Assembly (NCBI RefSeq): GCF_014205255.1
Contig: NZ_JACHNE010000001.1
Coordinates: forward strand, 372,001 to 436,000
Reading direction: 5' to 3'
Length of the DNA stretch: 64,000 nucleotides
Origin: Streptomyces caelestis
GTDB lineage: Bacteria > Actinomycetota > Actinomycetes > Streptomycetales > Streptomycetaceae
Shown here: piece after piece, positions 34,832 to 43,884 of the stretch
Position numbering within the stretch: the first letter of the stretch is position 1
Layout of the letters: each line of letters opens with the position of its first letter
Position numbers and translations under genes: made by a program
The notes under the pieces: generated by a model
Seen by the model: the letters and a program-made list of their open reading frames with translations, nothing else
Told to the model about the DNA's origin: nothing
Databases searched by the model: none

Positions 34832-35341
34832 ATGATCAGGTCCGCCACAGTGAACGACGTCCCCGAGATCCGGGCGATGATCCGCGAACTCGCCGCGTAC
34901 GAACGGGCCGTCGAGCAGGCCCGGGCCACCGAGGAGCAGCTGCGTGAGGCGCTGTTCGGTGAGCACCCGGCCGCCCACGCGCTGATCGCCGAGGACGACG
35001 GCACGGGTGAGGCCGTGGGCTACGCCCTGTGGTTCCCGCGCTTCTCGACCTGGACGGGCACGCGCGGCATGCACCTGGAAGACCTCTACGTACGGCCGCG
35101 GGCGCGCGGCGCGGGGCACGGAAAGGCCCTCCTCGCCGCCCTCGCCGCGACCTGCCGACGCAACCGTTATGACCGCTTCGAGTGGTGGGTCCTGGCCTGG
35201 AACACACCGACGATCGACTTCTACAAGTCGCTCGGCGTGGAACTCCTGGAGGAGTGGAAGGTGTGCCGGCTCAGTGGCGAGCCCCTCAGGGAACTCGCCG
35301 CTCAGGCACCGGACGTCGTGAACCCCGCCTCCGACGTGTAG
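34832..35341 (+). CDS. GNAT-family acetyltransferase (SSAT-like)
   Basis: A 169-residue acetyltransferase: opening IRSATVNDVPEIRAMIRELA, VGYALWFPRFSTWTGTRGMHLEDLYVRP, acetyl-CoA loop RARGAGHGKALL, and the final DRFEWWVLAWNTPTIDFYKSLG. This pattern (HLEDLYV, RGxGxGxALL, WNxxAIxFYxxLG) is that of diamine/thialysine acetyltransferases. An ATG four codons earlier (34820) is the alternative start. The ribosome site is poor for both. Eleven bases separate it from the next gene. Confidence 0.88.
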   Translation: MIRSATVNDVPEIRAMIRELAAYERAVEQARATEEQLREALFGEHPAAHALIAEDDGTGEAVGYALWFPRFSTWTGTRGMHLEDLYVRPRARGAGHGKALLAALAATCRRNRYDRFEWWVLAWNTPTIDFYKSLGVELLEEWKVCRLSGEPLRELAAQAPDVVNPASDV

Positions 35342-35352
35342 GAGAGACACCC

Positions 35353-36054
35353 GTGCGAGCCCCTGTGACCGAGGTGATCGAGGCCCACCGTGTGCTGGCA
35401 CGCCTCGTCGGCCCGCTCGACGACGACCAGGTCCGTGCGGCGTCCGCCCTGCCCGGCTGGTCGCGCGGGCATGTCCTGGCCCATCTCGCCGACAACGCCC
35501 GGATGTTCGCCCGTCTCGCGGAACACGCCCTGCGGGGAGAGCTCGTGCCCGCTTACGACGGTGGTGTGGACGAACGCAACGCGATCATCGAGGCCGGCGC
35601 GGGCCGCAGTGCCGCCGGTCACCGTGCCGAACTCGCTTCCCGAACGGCGGAGTTGGAGGCGGTCTGGGCCCGTCTCGGCGACGCCGACTGGGACCGTCCG
35701 GTGACGTTCCGCAACGCTGATGTCGCCGCGACGGCCTACGCCCGCTGGCGTGAGGCCTGGATCCACATGGCCGATCTGGACCTGGGCGTCCGGCCGGAGG
35801 ACTGGCCCGTGGAACTGGCCTGTCACGCCATCGACTTCCTGCTGTGCCGACTGCCGGCGGGCACGGGCGTGCGCGCCGAGGACATATCGCGGGAATGGTC
35901 CGTCGGCGACCGGACCGGCACGGTGGTCACCGGGCGGGTGCGCGACCTGGCCGCCTGGCTGGCCGGCCGGACACCCGCCACGTCGCCGGTGGCGGCGGAG
36001 GGGCTGCCCGCGCTCGGGCCGTGGCCGCCGCATCCGCCGCAGGGCCGTAGGTGA
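35353..36054 (+). CDS. Mycothiol-dependent maleylpyruvate isomerase-family protein
   Basis: A 233-residue DinB-fold protein. The N-terminal domain has the MDMPI metal sites: His in RGHVLAHLADNARMF and Glu/His in REAWIHMADLD. The opening ALPGWSRGHV is characteristic of MDMPI_N. The C-terminal part (VVTGRVRDLAAWLAGR) is the MDMPI_C-type lobe. Family members use mycothiol to isomerise maleylpyruvate or are of unknown reaction. GTG 35353 lies six bases after GGAGAG, 11 bp behind the GNAT stop, so they form a short operon. Confidence 0.88.
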   Translation: MRAPVTEVIEAHRVLARLVGPLDDDQVRAASALPGWSRGHVLAHLADNARMFARLAEHALRGELVPAYDGGVDERNAIIEAGAGRSAAGHRAELASRTAELEAVWARLGDADWDRPVTFRNADVAATAYARWREAWIHMADLDLGVRPEDWPVELACHAIDFLLCRLPAGTGVRAEDISREWSVGDRTGTVVTGRVRDLAAWLAGRTPATSPVAAEGLPALGPWPPHPPQGRR

Positions 36055-36167
36055 TCCGCTCTCAGGTGTCCGTTCCGCAGGACAGCCTCAGCTCGGGTTC
36101 GGCGTTCGCGTCGCCCGCCGCCTCGCCGATCACCGCCGTGAACGCCTCGGTGCGGGATCGTCGGGGG

Positions 36168-37886
36168 TCACACGACAGGTGCGGGCCGGCGGGCGCGCAG
36201 TGCGACGGTCAGTGTGTGCGGGCCGAGTCCCCCGATGTAGACGCGGTTACCGGTCGTGGCATCGGTGCCGCCCACCACGGTGTAGTCCTGCCCCGGGTCG
36301 TACCGCAGGACGTCGCTCCGGTCCGGGCCGGCCAGTGGTTCGCCCGCCTCCACGCCGGCCTCGATCCGGATTTCGTCGTCACCGACCCGGTAGGTCATCG
36401 GCCCGGTCGTCAGGCACCAGCGCCCGTCACCGATCGGTACGGCGCCCTCCGGCACGCCACCCGGCCGGAAGGTCAGTTCGAGGGCCCAGGGCACCCGTGG
36501 TCCGCTGATGTCGATCCGCAGGTCGGCACCGTCCTCCCTCAGGTCCACCTCGACGCGGGTCGTGTGGGAGACCTCGTCCCCCGGCCGCTCCGGGAAGGCC
36601 ATCGCGGCCGAGAAGCGTCCCTCGTCCGCCATCCGGTAGGCGCCGTCGTCCCGTCGCCGGCCCGGCGGGAGCGGCTGGTAGTAGGCGGCCGAGAGGGTTT
36701 CGGTGAGCCGGTAGCGGCTGTCGGCGAGCCCTTGCATGTCGGCGGCGCGGAACGGGCCCAGGTCGAAGAACCCCCGGGAGAGGCGGACCGCGTCGAGGAC
36801 CGCGTCACCGGCGAACAGGCGCAGGAACGTGGGATTGCAGGCGAGGCCCGAGCGGATGCGCCGGTGCTCGGGCACGTCGGAGCCGCCGTAGACCACCGTG
36901 TGCGCGGTGGCCGAGGCGCGTACGGCGAGGCCCGCGGTGGTGAGGTACCGCTCGCGCGGCAGCGCCTGTGCGGCCGGTGCCGGCAGGACGCGGCACAGGT
37001 CTGGGGTGAGGAGGGTCTCGGCGAGCAGGCCGGGGTCGTCGATGCCGCCGGCGGCCGCCTGCCGCGCCGCCCGGCTGAAGTCGCCCCGGCCGGTGCGGAT
37101 CGCGAGCAGCCGGTAGTGCGGCAGGTAGGGCGCGAGCGGGAACGGGTGGTGCTGGTCCTGCCGTCGCGAGTGGACGGTCTCCACCGTGCCGTCCGGCCTG
37201 ATGAGATCCAGGGTCGTGGCGAGATTGCGTTCGACGGCGTCCAGCAGGTCGCCGCGGCCGAGCACGTCGGCCAGCAGCAGCAGCGAAGGGTTGGACACGT
37301 GGGCCGCGTAGTTGGCGCTCCGTTCCGAGTACAGGCCCTCCGCGTCGATGTCGACGCCCTCGGCGAGCCACTCCTCGACACGGCCGAACAGCCGGTCGTC
37401 GGGGAACGACCGGTGCAGGCGGGCCAGGGCCGCGCACAGCTCCCAGCGGTGGTTGGGAGTGTGCACCCCACCGGTCAGGAGACTTTCGCAGGCGGCGCCG
37501 GCGATCCCGGCGAGCGCGGCCGTGACGTCACGCAGTTCCGGCCCCGCGCCCGCGGCGAGGACGTGCGCGTCGCACACGTCGTTGACGGTGAACGCGGAGT
37601 CCGGCGGTGACTGCACGTTGTCGCCGCCGGCGAAGAGGCCGGTGGTGGTCTGCGCGGCCCGGAGGGCGCCGAGGTGGGTCATCGTGGCGGCGACGGCCTG
37701 CCTGCTGCCGTGCAGCGCCGAGTCCGGGGAACGGTACGCCGCGACCAGAGTCTTCACCCGGCGCGCCAGAGCGCGGTGGGGCACACCGGCGGGTTCTTCG
37801 CCGGGGCGGGCCGCCAGCGGGGCGGCCGACCGGTCGGCGGCACCGGCCACCGCGCGGACGAACTCGTGGTCGAGCGGAGTGGGCAA
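36168..37886 (-). CDS. Heparinase II/III-like polysaccharide lyase family protein
   Basis: A 572-residue protein with an N-terminal alpha/alpha toroid region (NHRWELCAALARLHRSFPD, YSERSANYAAHVSNPSLLLL holding a Tyr-His pair) and a C-terminal beta-sandwich part, the plan of alginate/heparinase II/III lyases. No signal peptide is present. It begins at TTG 37886, six bases after AAGGA and two bases after the upstream permease stop. It belongs to the ABC importer operon and likely cleaves the imported uronic-acid-containing oligosaccharide in the cytosol. The substrate is not determined. Confidence 0.78.
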   Translation of the reverse strand: MPTPLDHEFVRAVAGAADRSAAPLAARPGEEPAGVPHRALARRVKTLVAAYRSPDSALHGSRQAVAATMTHLGALRAAQTTTGLFAGGDNVQSPPDSAFTVNDVCDAHVLAAGAGPELRDVTAALAGIAGAACESLLTGGVHTPNHRWELCAALARLHRSFPDDRLFGRVEEWLAEGVDIDAEGLYSERSANYAAHVSNPSLLLLADVLGRGDLLDAVERNLATTLDLIRPDGTVETVHSRRQDQHHPFPLAPYLPHYRLLAIRTGRGDFSRAARQAAAGGIDDPGLLAETLLTPDLCRVLPAPAAQALPRERYLTTAGLAVRASATAHTVVYGGSDVPEHRRIRSGLACNPTFLRLFAGDAVLDAVRLSRGFFDLGPFRAADMQGLADSRYRLTETLSAAYYQPLPPGRRRDDGAYRMADEGRFSAAMAFPERPGDEVSHTTRVEVDLREDGADLRIDISGPRVPWALELTFRPGGVPEGAVPIGDGRWCLTTGPMTYRVGDDEIRIEAGVEAGEPLAGPDRSDVLRYDPGQDYTVVGGTDATTGNRVYIGGLGPHTLTVALRARRPAPVV

Positions 37887-37888
37887 GG

Positions 37889-38791
37889 TCAGTCCTTCAG
37901 TCCGGCATTGATGTTGGCGTTCATGACATAACGCTGGAACACCAGGAAGACGACGATCAAGGGGATCATGGAGATGACCGATCCGCCGAGCACCACCGAC
38001 CAGTTGATGTTCTGCGCCCCGACGAGGCTCTGGATGCCGATCTGCACGGTGAACTTCTCGGGGTCGTTGAGCATCAGCAGCGGCCAGATGTAGTCGTTCC
38101 ACCGCCACTGGAACGACAGGATGGCGAGCGTCAGCATGATGGGCCGGGAGATCGGCACCATGATCCGCAGGAAGATCGACAGCTCACGCGCCCCGTCGAT
38201 GCGGGCGGCCTCGATGAGCTCGTCGGGGACCGTCAGGAAGAACTGGCGGAACATGAAGCATCCGGTCGCGGTGAGCACGGCCGGGAGGATGATGCCGGCG
38301 AGCGAGTTGTACAGGCCGAGGTCGCGGACCACCAGGAACTGCGGGGCGAGCATGACCTCGCCCGGCAGCATCGTGGTGGCCAGGATGCCGACGAAGAAGA
38401 CCTTGAGCCACTTGTTGTCGTACTTGGCCAGCGCGTACCCCGTGCAGCAGCTGACTCCCACCGTGAGGATCGTCGCGAGCACGCACACGATGGCCGTGTT
38501 GATGAAGTACTGGGAGAAGTTGGCACTGTCCCACGCCGCCTTGTAACCCGACACGGTGGGGTCTTCCGGAAACAGCGTCAGCGGAAGGGAGAACAGGTCT
38601 CCCGCCGGCTTGAAGGAGCTGAGGACGAACCACAGCACCGGCAGCCCGTAGAGGGCCGCCAGGACCCACAGCAGTGTCGTCGCGGGCACCGCGCGCCGAA
38701 GCCCGCCGCCGACCGCGCCGCGGGGCCGCTTCCTGGAGACGGCCCGTGCGGAATCGGCGTCGGCCTTGCGCGGCATGTCTGTGGTTGTCAT
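37889..38791 (-). CDS. ABC sugar transporter permease, MalG type
   Basis: A 300-residue membrane subunit with six helices and the EAA loop EAARIDGARELSIFLRIMVP that docks the ATPase. The long first periplasmic loop (SSFKPAGDLFSLPLTLFP) is usual for MalG-type CUT1 permeases. Its ATG start overlaps the upstream permease stop (ATGA). With the second permease and the lipoprotein it forms a CUT1 importer. The ATPase must come from elsewhere, often the shared MsiK in Streptomyces. Confidence 0.93.
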   Translation of the reverse strand: MTTTDMPRKADADSARAVSRKRPRGAVGGGLRRAVPATTLLWVLAALYGLPVLWFVLSSFKPAGDLFSLPLTLFPEDPTVSGYKAAWDSANFSQYFINTAIVCVLATILTVGVSCCTGYALAKYDNKWLKVFFVGILATTMLPGEVMLAPQFLVVRDLGLYNSLAGIILPAVLTATGCFMFRQFFLTVPDELIEAARIDGARELSIFLRIMVPISRPIMLTLAILSFQWRWNDYIWPLLMLNDPEKFTVQIGIQSLVGAQNINWSVVLGGSVISMIPLIVVFLVFQRYVMNANINAGLKD

Positions 38792-39699
38792 CGGTTCTCC
38801 ACCCGCCGGTTGACCATCAGCTGGATGATCGCGACGGCCATCAGGATGAGCATGAGCACGAACGACGCGGCGCTCGCGTAGCCGATCTGGCCCGCTTTGA
38901 AGCCGGTCTGGTAGATGTACTGAACAAGCAGGTTGTTCGACGTGCCGGGGCCGCCGTTGTTGAGGGAGGCGAACAGCGGGTATTCCTTCATCCCGTGGAT
39001 CGTGTTGAGCAGGATGACGATGAAGGACGTCGGCGCGATGCTCGGCAGGGTGATGCTGAAGAACTGGCGCCACGGGCCGGCGCCGTCGAGCGCGGCCGCC
39101 TCGTAGTACGACACCGGTACGTTCTTGATCGCCGCGATGAACAGCAGCATCGAGAAGCCCGTCCAGGCCCAGGATGCCGCCACCACCACCACGATCAGCG
39201 ACAGGTCCGCGTTCGACTGCCACGGCACGGCGCTTCCGCCGACCTTCTCGATGAGGTAGTTGACCAGTCCGAAGTTCTCACCGAACAGCCACCGCCACAG
39301 GACACCCACGACGATGGGCGACAGAAGCCACGGGATGAAGAAGAAGACGCGGGCGACCGACACGCCCTTGGCGTGCTTGCTCACCAGCACGTTGGCGATG
39401 AGCAGCGAGAACACGAAGTTCAGCGGAACGAACAGCACGGTGTACAGCAGCGTCCGGGTCAGCGCGTCGAAGAAGGTGGAGTCCCCGAACAGGTGCTGGT
39501 AGTTGTCCAGTCCGACGAACTGGAACGCCCCCACGCCCGTGTAGTTGGTGAAGGAGTAGACGAGCCCGATCACCGCCGGCCAGACGAAGAACAGCGCGAA
39601 GAGCACGACATTGGCCGCGATGAGGACGAGCGGCGCAAGGGTGTACTTACTGCGTCTCCTGGGCGGGCTCGCGGACACGTCCGGGGCGCGTTTGGTCAT
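38788..39699 (-). CDS. ABC sugar transporter permease, MalF type
   Basis: A 303-residue membrane subunit: six helices (LVLIAANVVLFALFFVWPAV first), EAA loop EAAALDGAGPWRQFFSITLP, and the last helix ending IIQLMVNRRVENR. GGAG eight bases before the ATG. It is the middle gene of a lipoprotein-permease-permease-lyase operon and is coupled to the next permease by a four-base overlap. Confidence 0.93.
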   Translation of the reverse strand: MTKRAPDVSASPPRRRSKYTLAPLVLIAANVVLFALFFVWPAVIGLVYSFTNYTGVGAFQFVGLDNYQHLFGDSTFFDALTRTLLYTVLFVPLNFVFSLLIANVLVSKHAKGVSVARVFFFIPWLLSPIVVGVLWRWLFGENFGLVNYLIEKVGGSAVPWQSNADLSLIVVVVAASWAWTGFSMLLFIAAIKNVPVSYYEAAALDGAGPWRQFFSITLPSIAPTSFIVILLNTIHGMKEYPLFASLNNGGPGTSNNLLVQYIYQTGFKAGQIGYASAASFVLMLILMAVAIIQLMVNRRVENR

Positions 39700-39823
39700 C
39701 TTCCTGACTCCGTGCTGGTGGAATGGGTTCCTGTGGGCTCAGTGCATGAGCCCGGCGTCGCGTGGGGGCCCGAGACCGGGCGGCGGTGCCTCGACCCCGC
39801 CGCCCGGGCCTGTCGGCCTGCGC

Positions 39824-41149
39824 TCAGCCGCCGACCTGCTGGTTGTAGCCGGACACGATGTTGTCCAGCGCCTTGTCGACCGACTGCTGGCCGTTGATCG
39901 CCTTGCCGAGCTCCGTCTTGGTCGGGTCCTCGGTGAGGCTCTTGCCCTTCAGCACCCAGTTCGTCTGCGCGGTGTTGAAGTAGCCTGAGATCGGGGCGTA
40001 GAGCGGGATCGACTCGTTGTACAGCTTGAACGCCGCCTGCGCCGCCTCGGACTTGAAGGGGTACTTCGGGTTCAGACCGCTCTCGACGGGCAGGAACCCG
40101 GACGCCTCGCACAGCGCCTGGTAGTGGGCCGGCTCGTACAGCCAGGACAGGAACTTCTCCGCGGCGGCGGCCGCGTCGCCGTTGTTGTTGAAGCCCACCG
40201 TCATGCCGCCGCTGTTGACGTCGCTGGCCTGCACCGGCTCGGCGGGAGTCGGGACGCTCGCCCAGTCGAACTTCTTGATGCTCTCCGCGAAGGCGGGCAC
40301 CTGCCACACGCCGGACCAGTAGGCGACCACGTCACCGCTCTGGAACATGGCCGACGGGTCGGCGCCGCTGGTCCACACCGACTTCGGCATGGTCTTGTCG
40401 TCGTTCATCTCGACGAAGCGCTTCACGGCCTTCTTGGTCGCGGCGTCCACCGAGAACTTGCCGGAGGAGTCCGCGTGGACGTACTTCCCGCCGAGCTCGT
40501 ACACCATGGCGCGGAGCCGGGAGGGCGACTGGTCGAACGTGAGGGAGTACTTGGCGTCGGTCTTCTCCCGGACCTCGTCCGCCGCCTTGATGAATTCGGT
40601 CCAGGTCCAGGTCTTCTGGGGCGAGGTGGGGACGGAGACGCCGGCCTTCTTGAACAGCGTCTCGTTGATGAACAGTCCGGACGCGGTGATGTCCGAGGGG
40701 ATGGACAGCACCTTCCCGGACGAGTCCTTGGCGATGAAGTTCTTGTTGATCTTGTTGCTCTTGTTGTTGGCGATGGAGCCGAGGTCGATCAGCTTGTTCG
40801 CCCAGATCGGGTCCAGCTTCGGCACTGCCGCCACGTCGGGCAGGGAGTTCGCCTGCGCGGCGTTGCGCAGCTTCGCGTCGTAGCCGTCGTAGGGAATGTT
40901 GACGAGGTTGACCTTGACGCCGGTTTCCTTCTTGTACTGCGCCACCATCTTCTTCCAGCCCGCGTCCTGTCCCGGAACCGTGGAGATCCAGAACGTCAGC
41001 GACTTGGAGGTCCCGCCCGAGCCGGATTCCGACCCGCCGCAGGCGGAGAGCAGAAGGGCACCTGCCGTGGCCACGGCAGCGAGGGGAACCACGCGGCGTA
41101 TGCCGCCACGGCCGAGTCGGCGGGAGCGCCGCACACCCACACTGGTCAT
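39824..41149 (-). CDS. Extracellular sugar-binding lipoprotein (CUT1 ABC importer)
   Basis: A 441-residue family 1 solute-binding protein. A signal peptide ends at lipobox LLSACGG (Cys near residue 37), so it is membrane-tethered. The core has the usual pattern: LTFWISTVPGQDAGWKKMVAQYKKETGVKV, FINETLFKKAGV, TWTWTEFIKAADEVREKT, and GFNNNGDAAAAAEKFLSWLYEP. It is the first gene of the operon. AAGGG lies seven bases before ATG 41149. The AAGCGCTT operator about 245 bp upstream suggests LacI-type control, and the ROK gene further upstream suggests a second layer. Confidence 0.93.
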   Translation of the reverse strand: MTSVGVRRSRRLGRGGIRRVVPLAAVATAGALLLSACGGSESGSGGTSKSLTFWISTVPGQDAGWKKMVAQYKKETGVKVNLVNIPYDGYDAKLRNAAQANSLPDVAAVPKLDPIWANKLIDLGSIANNKSNKINKNFIAKDSSGKVLSIPSDITASGLFINETLFKKAGVSVPTSPQKTWTWTEFIKAADEVREKTDAKYSLTFDQSPSRLRAMVYELGGKYVHADSSGKFSVDAATKKAVKRFVEMNDDKTMPKSVWTSGADPSAMFQSGDVVAYWSGVWQVPAFAESIKKFDWASVPTPAEPVQASDVNSGGMTVGFNNNGDAAAAAEKFLSWLYEPAHYQALCEASGFLPVESGLNPKYPFKSEAAQAAFKLYNESIPLYAPISGYFNTAQTNWVLKGKSLTEDPTKTELGKAINGQQSVDKALDNIVSGYNQQVGG

Positions 41150-41391
41150 CTTCGATCCCTTTTCGTCGTAGCGGAGGAAGCACGGCGCCAGCCGAGGCGG
41201 CACGGGTGCAGTCTGCGGGAAAATTCGCTTTCCGGGGGCACGGCCTCGCCCGGCCGCGACGCCTTGACGGGTGGGGTCCCCGGCCATGTCGGCCGGCGTC
41301 GCACAAGCACGCCCTCGTGCGGCTGCCGTACTTCTCGTACGGGCGGGAGGCTCACCCGGAGTCGGCGTCCCGGCCGACTCAGAAAGCGCTT

Positions 41392-41410
41392 GTCCGGACA
41401 TTGGCAGACC
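41392..41410. promoter_or_regulatory. LacI-type AAGCGCTT operator with adjacent palindrome
   Basis: GAAAGCGCTTG (41392-41402) contains the perfect 8-bp palindrome of many LacI-family operators, and TGTCCGGACA (41401-41410) is a second perfect palindrome overlapping its edge. It lies between the ROK gene and the ABC lipoprotein gene. The same 11-mer occurs at 57725-57735 in front of a sugar-oxidoreductase gene. The LacI protein at 12598 has a different operator, so the regulator is probably elsewhere. Confidence 0.6.
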
Positions 41411-41423
41411 GATGGCGCAGCCG

Positions 41424-42539
41424 TCAATGCTTCGCCCGTACAGCTCCGGTCACGGTTTGAATTCCATGGGCGACCGCGAGCCTGCTGGCGCCCGCCACCG
41501 TGCCGGTGTCGCCCACCACGCTGCTGACCACCTCGGTGGGCCAGCTCAGCCGGGCCAGCTCGGCCCGCACACCGGGCAGGAGCTGCGGATCCGCGCCGGT
41601 GCCGCCGCCCAGCACGATCAGCCCGGGGTCCAGTACGGCGGCGACGGCGGCGGCGAGCCGGCCCACGTCGGCGGCGTGCGAGGCGACCACGGCACCAGCC
41701 GTGGCATGCCCCTGCCCGGCCAGGGCGAGGAGCCGCTCGGCGGTGCGCGGGCGGGGCCCGTCACCGTCCTGCCAGGCCTCGGCCGCCCGGCGGAGCAGGG
41801 TGCGCGAGCCCATGCGCTGCTCCAGGCCCTCGTGGCGCGGGGCGCGGTCGTCGTCCCAGGGGTAGGGCAGCCGGGCCACTTCACCGGCGGCGCCGTTCGC
41901 ACCGCGCAGCACCCGGCCGCCGATGACGACGGCGAGTCCGATGCCGACGCCGATGCGCAGGTAGCCGAAGGTGTCGCGGCCGACAGCGGCGCCCTCGTGG
42001 AGCTCGGCGAGGGCGGCGCAGTTGACGTTGTTCTCCAGGTGGACGGGGACGCCCTCGGGCAGGGCGACGGCCATGGCGTCGAAGACGGGTCCGGCCTTGG
42101 CGGTCGCGGGGCGCTCCCCGGCGCGGTCCCGTATGGGGACGTCACCGACGGCGACCACGACGGCCCGCAGCGGGGCCCCGGCGGGCAGGGCGTCGAGGAC
42201 CTTGCGGACGGTGTCGGCGGCCTCCGGCCGGGACCCGGTGCCCTCGGCGAGCAGCGTGCCGTCCAGGGCGCAGCCGCGCACCCGCGTCACGGCGGGCCCC
42301 AGGTCGACGGCGAGCACGGCGCCGGCGGCCGGCCCGAGACGGTAGATCGCGGCGCTGCGGCCGGTACCGCCGAAGGCCCTGCCGGAGTGGGCGGCGAGCT
42401 CGACGGCCTCCAGCTCGGCCACGGCGGAGGAGACGGTCGGCTTGGAAAGGCCCGCACCGGCCGCCAGCTGGGGGCGGGTGGCCGTGCCCGTCCCGGCCAG
42501 TACGTCGAACACCACACGGGCACTCTCACTCAGGCGCAT
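41424..42539 (-). CDS. ROK-family transcriptional repressor
   Basis: A 371-residue ROK protein: N-terminal winged helix (LSESARVVFDVLAGTG, LAAGAGLSKPTVSSAVAEL), then an actin-like sugar-kinase fold with the ROK zinc/signature region (VHLENNVNCAALAELHEG, GVGIGLAVVIGGRVLRGANGAAGEV). The GIGLAVVIG glycine loop is intact, but no kinase role is implied in fused repressors. ATG 42539 follows GGGGAG. It is divergent from the sugar kinase gene at 42780 and upstream of the ABC operon, an ideal place to control both. A candidate operator lies at 42628. Confidence 0.9.
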   Translation of the reverse strand: MRLSESARVVFDVLAGTGTATRPQLAAGAGLSKPTVSSAVAELEAVELAAHSGRAFGGTGRSAAIYRLGPAAGAVLAVDLGPAVTRVRGCALDGTLLAEGTGSRPEAADTVRKVLDALPAGAPLRAVVVAVGDVPIRDRAGERPATAKAGPVFDAMAVALPEGVPVHLENNVNCAALAELHEGAAVGRDTFGYLRIGVGIGLAVVIGGRVLRGANGAAGEVARLPYPWDDDRAPRHEGLEQRMGSRTLLRRAAEAWQDGDGPRPRTAERLLALAGQGHATAGAVVASHAADVGRLAAAVAAVLDPGLIVLGGGTGADPQLLPGVRAELARLSWPTEVVSSVVGDTGTVAGASRLAVAHGIQTVTGAVRAKH

Positions 42540-42611
42540 GGTCTCCCCAGGTCGTGCTGCGGCCGTGCAGGGCGGCGGCAAAGGTCGCGCGGCATCGGGA
42601 TTCCGTGCCTC

Positions 42612-42651
42612 TTGACGCGCACCCTACTTCGTTAGTTAACTTCCTAACGAA
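42612..42651. promoter_or_regulatory. Divergent promoter region with ROK-type inverted repeat
   Basis: TTGACG (42612-42617) and GTTAAC (42635-42640) resemble a -35/-10 pair at 17 bp, pointing toward the kinase gene. TTCGTTAG (42628-42635) and CTAACGAA (42644-42651) form perfect 8-bp arms with an 8-bp AT-rich spacer, covering the -10 region. It is AT-rich in an otherwise GC-rich gap and is like known ROK operators of the GTTAGTTAAC type. Probable ligand-controlled repression of both divergent genes. Confidence 0.65.
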
Positions 42652-42779
42652 CTCCACGGTACTCGCCTGCCGTGGCCCGCAGAAGCCCGTCCCGGGGCTT
42701 CCCTACCTCTTCAACTGGCGTGGTCCGACGCACGGTTCGCCTGCCGTCGCCGTGACCGCGCAACGACGAAAGAGGACCC

Positions 42780-43679
42780 GTGCAGGACTCCACGCCTTAC
42801 GTGGTCGGTATCGACGTGGGCGGCACCAAGACGCATCTGCGTGCCCTCGCGGGCGGCGAAAGCGTCGTCGACCGTGTCAGCAGCAGTGCGGGTTGGCGGC
42901 CGCACGAGCCCGGGGCCGCGGCCGGCCGGCTGGCCGCGCTGGTCCGTGACGCCCTGCCGGCGGACGCACTCCCGTCCGCCGTCGCCGTGGGCGGTCACGC
43001 CTGCGAGACGCCACGCCAGTGCGAAGCCATCCGGGCCGAGCTCCAGGAGCGGCTCGGGGTGCCGGCGCTGGTCGTGGGCGACGCCGAACTGCTCGTTCCC
43101 GCCGCCGGGCTGGACAAGGGCGTCGGTCTGGTCGCCGGTACCGGTTCGGTCGCGGTGGGGCGGCTGCCCGACGGCGGTCCGGTCCAGGTCGGTGGCTGGG
43201 GCGCGGTGCTGGGCGACGAGGGCGGCGCGGCCGGACTCGTACGCGAGGCCGCGCGGGCCGTCTGGGCGGCGCACGACCGCGGCGAGGAGCCCGACGCACT
43301 CGCGACCGGTCTGGTCGCGGCCTTCGGCGTGGCCGAGGTGCCCGCGCTGGGCGCCGCGCTGGAGGCCGCCACGGACGTCTCCGGCGAATGGGGCCGGCAC
43401 TCCCCCGTGGTGTTCGCCGCCGCCGGGGCGGGCTCACCGCTCGCCTCGGCCGTGATCGCCGACGGCGGCCGGGCGCTGGCCTCGCTCGTCGTACGGCTCG
43501 CCGGGCGCGGGGTCCCGGTGGACGACGTGGTGGTGGCGGGCGGCACGGTGCTCGCCCAGCCCGCGCTGTACGAGGCGTTCACCTCCGCGCTCGCCGAGTC
43601 CCTGCCCGCAGCCCGCCCCCAGCGGCTGCGCGTGCCGCCGGTCGAGGGCGCGGTGGCGCTGGCCCGTTCGCTTCTGTGA
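42780..43679 (+). CDS. BadF/NAGK-type ATP-dependent sugar kinase
   Basis: A 299-residue ASKHA kinase: phosphate-1 motif VVGIDVGGTKTHLRAL, conserved VGDAELLVPAAG, phosphate-2 GLVAGTGSVAVGR, adenosine loop VVVAGGTVLAQP. The BadF/BadG/BcrA/BcrD group includes N-acetylglucosamine and other amino-sugar kinases, and glucosamine or GlcNAc is plausible here. GTG 42780 lies behind AAAGAGGA. It is divergent from the ROK repressor. It likely phosphorylates the sugar released by the importer and lyase. Confidence 0.85.
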   Translation: MQDSTPYVVGIDVGGTKTHLRALAGGESVVDRVSSSAGWRPHEPGAAAGRLAALVRDALPADALPSAVAVGGHACETPRQCEAIRAELQERLGVPALVVGDAELLVPAAGLDKGVGLVAGTGSVAVGRLPDGGPVQVGGWGAVLGDEGGAAGLVREAARAVWAAHDRGEEPDALATGLVAAFGVAEVPALGAALEAATDVSGEWGRHSPVVFAAAGAGSPLASAVIADGGRALASLVVRLAGRGVPVDDVVVAGGTVLAQPALYEAFTSALAESLPAARPQRLRVPPVEGAVALARSLL

Positions 43680-43884
43680 GCCGGGCGGACGCCGTTCACG
43701 TTCCGGACACCGGCTCGTGGCCGATCCCTCTCCGAAGGGTCACGACACGGCCGTAGATCTTCGCTCGTCACTCGACAGGTGCCCCACAAGCCGTCAAAGG
43801 CGCCACGAGTCGCACACGATCGCACGTCCTTCCCCGGCCGCACGGCTGGAAGAACCCGTCGCAGAACTCAAGAGAGGCACACGC

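Noticed and set aside
36062..36160. A coding-like tail (EAFTAVIGEAAGDANAEP then LRLSCGTDT) on the minus strand after the lyase stop
   Set aside because: It may be the remains of a gene, but it is too short and has no start or recognisable family, so I do not list it as a gene.
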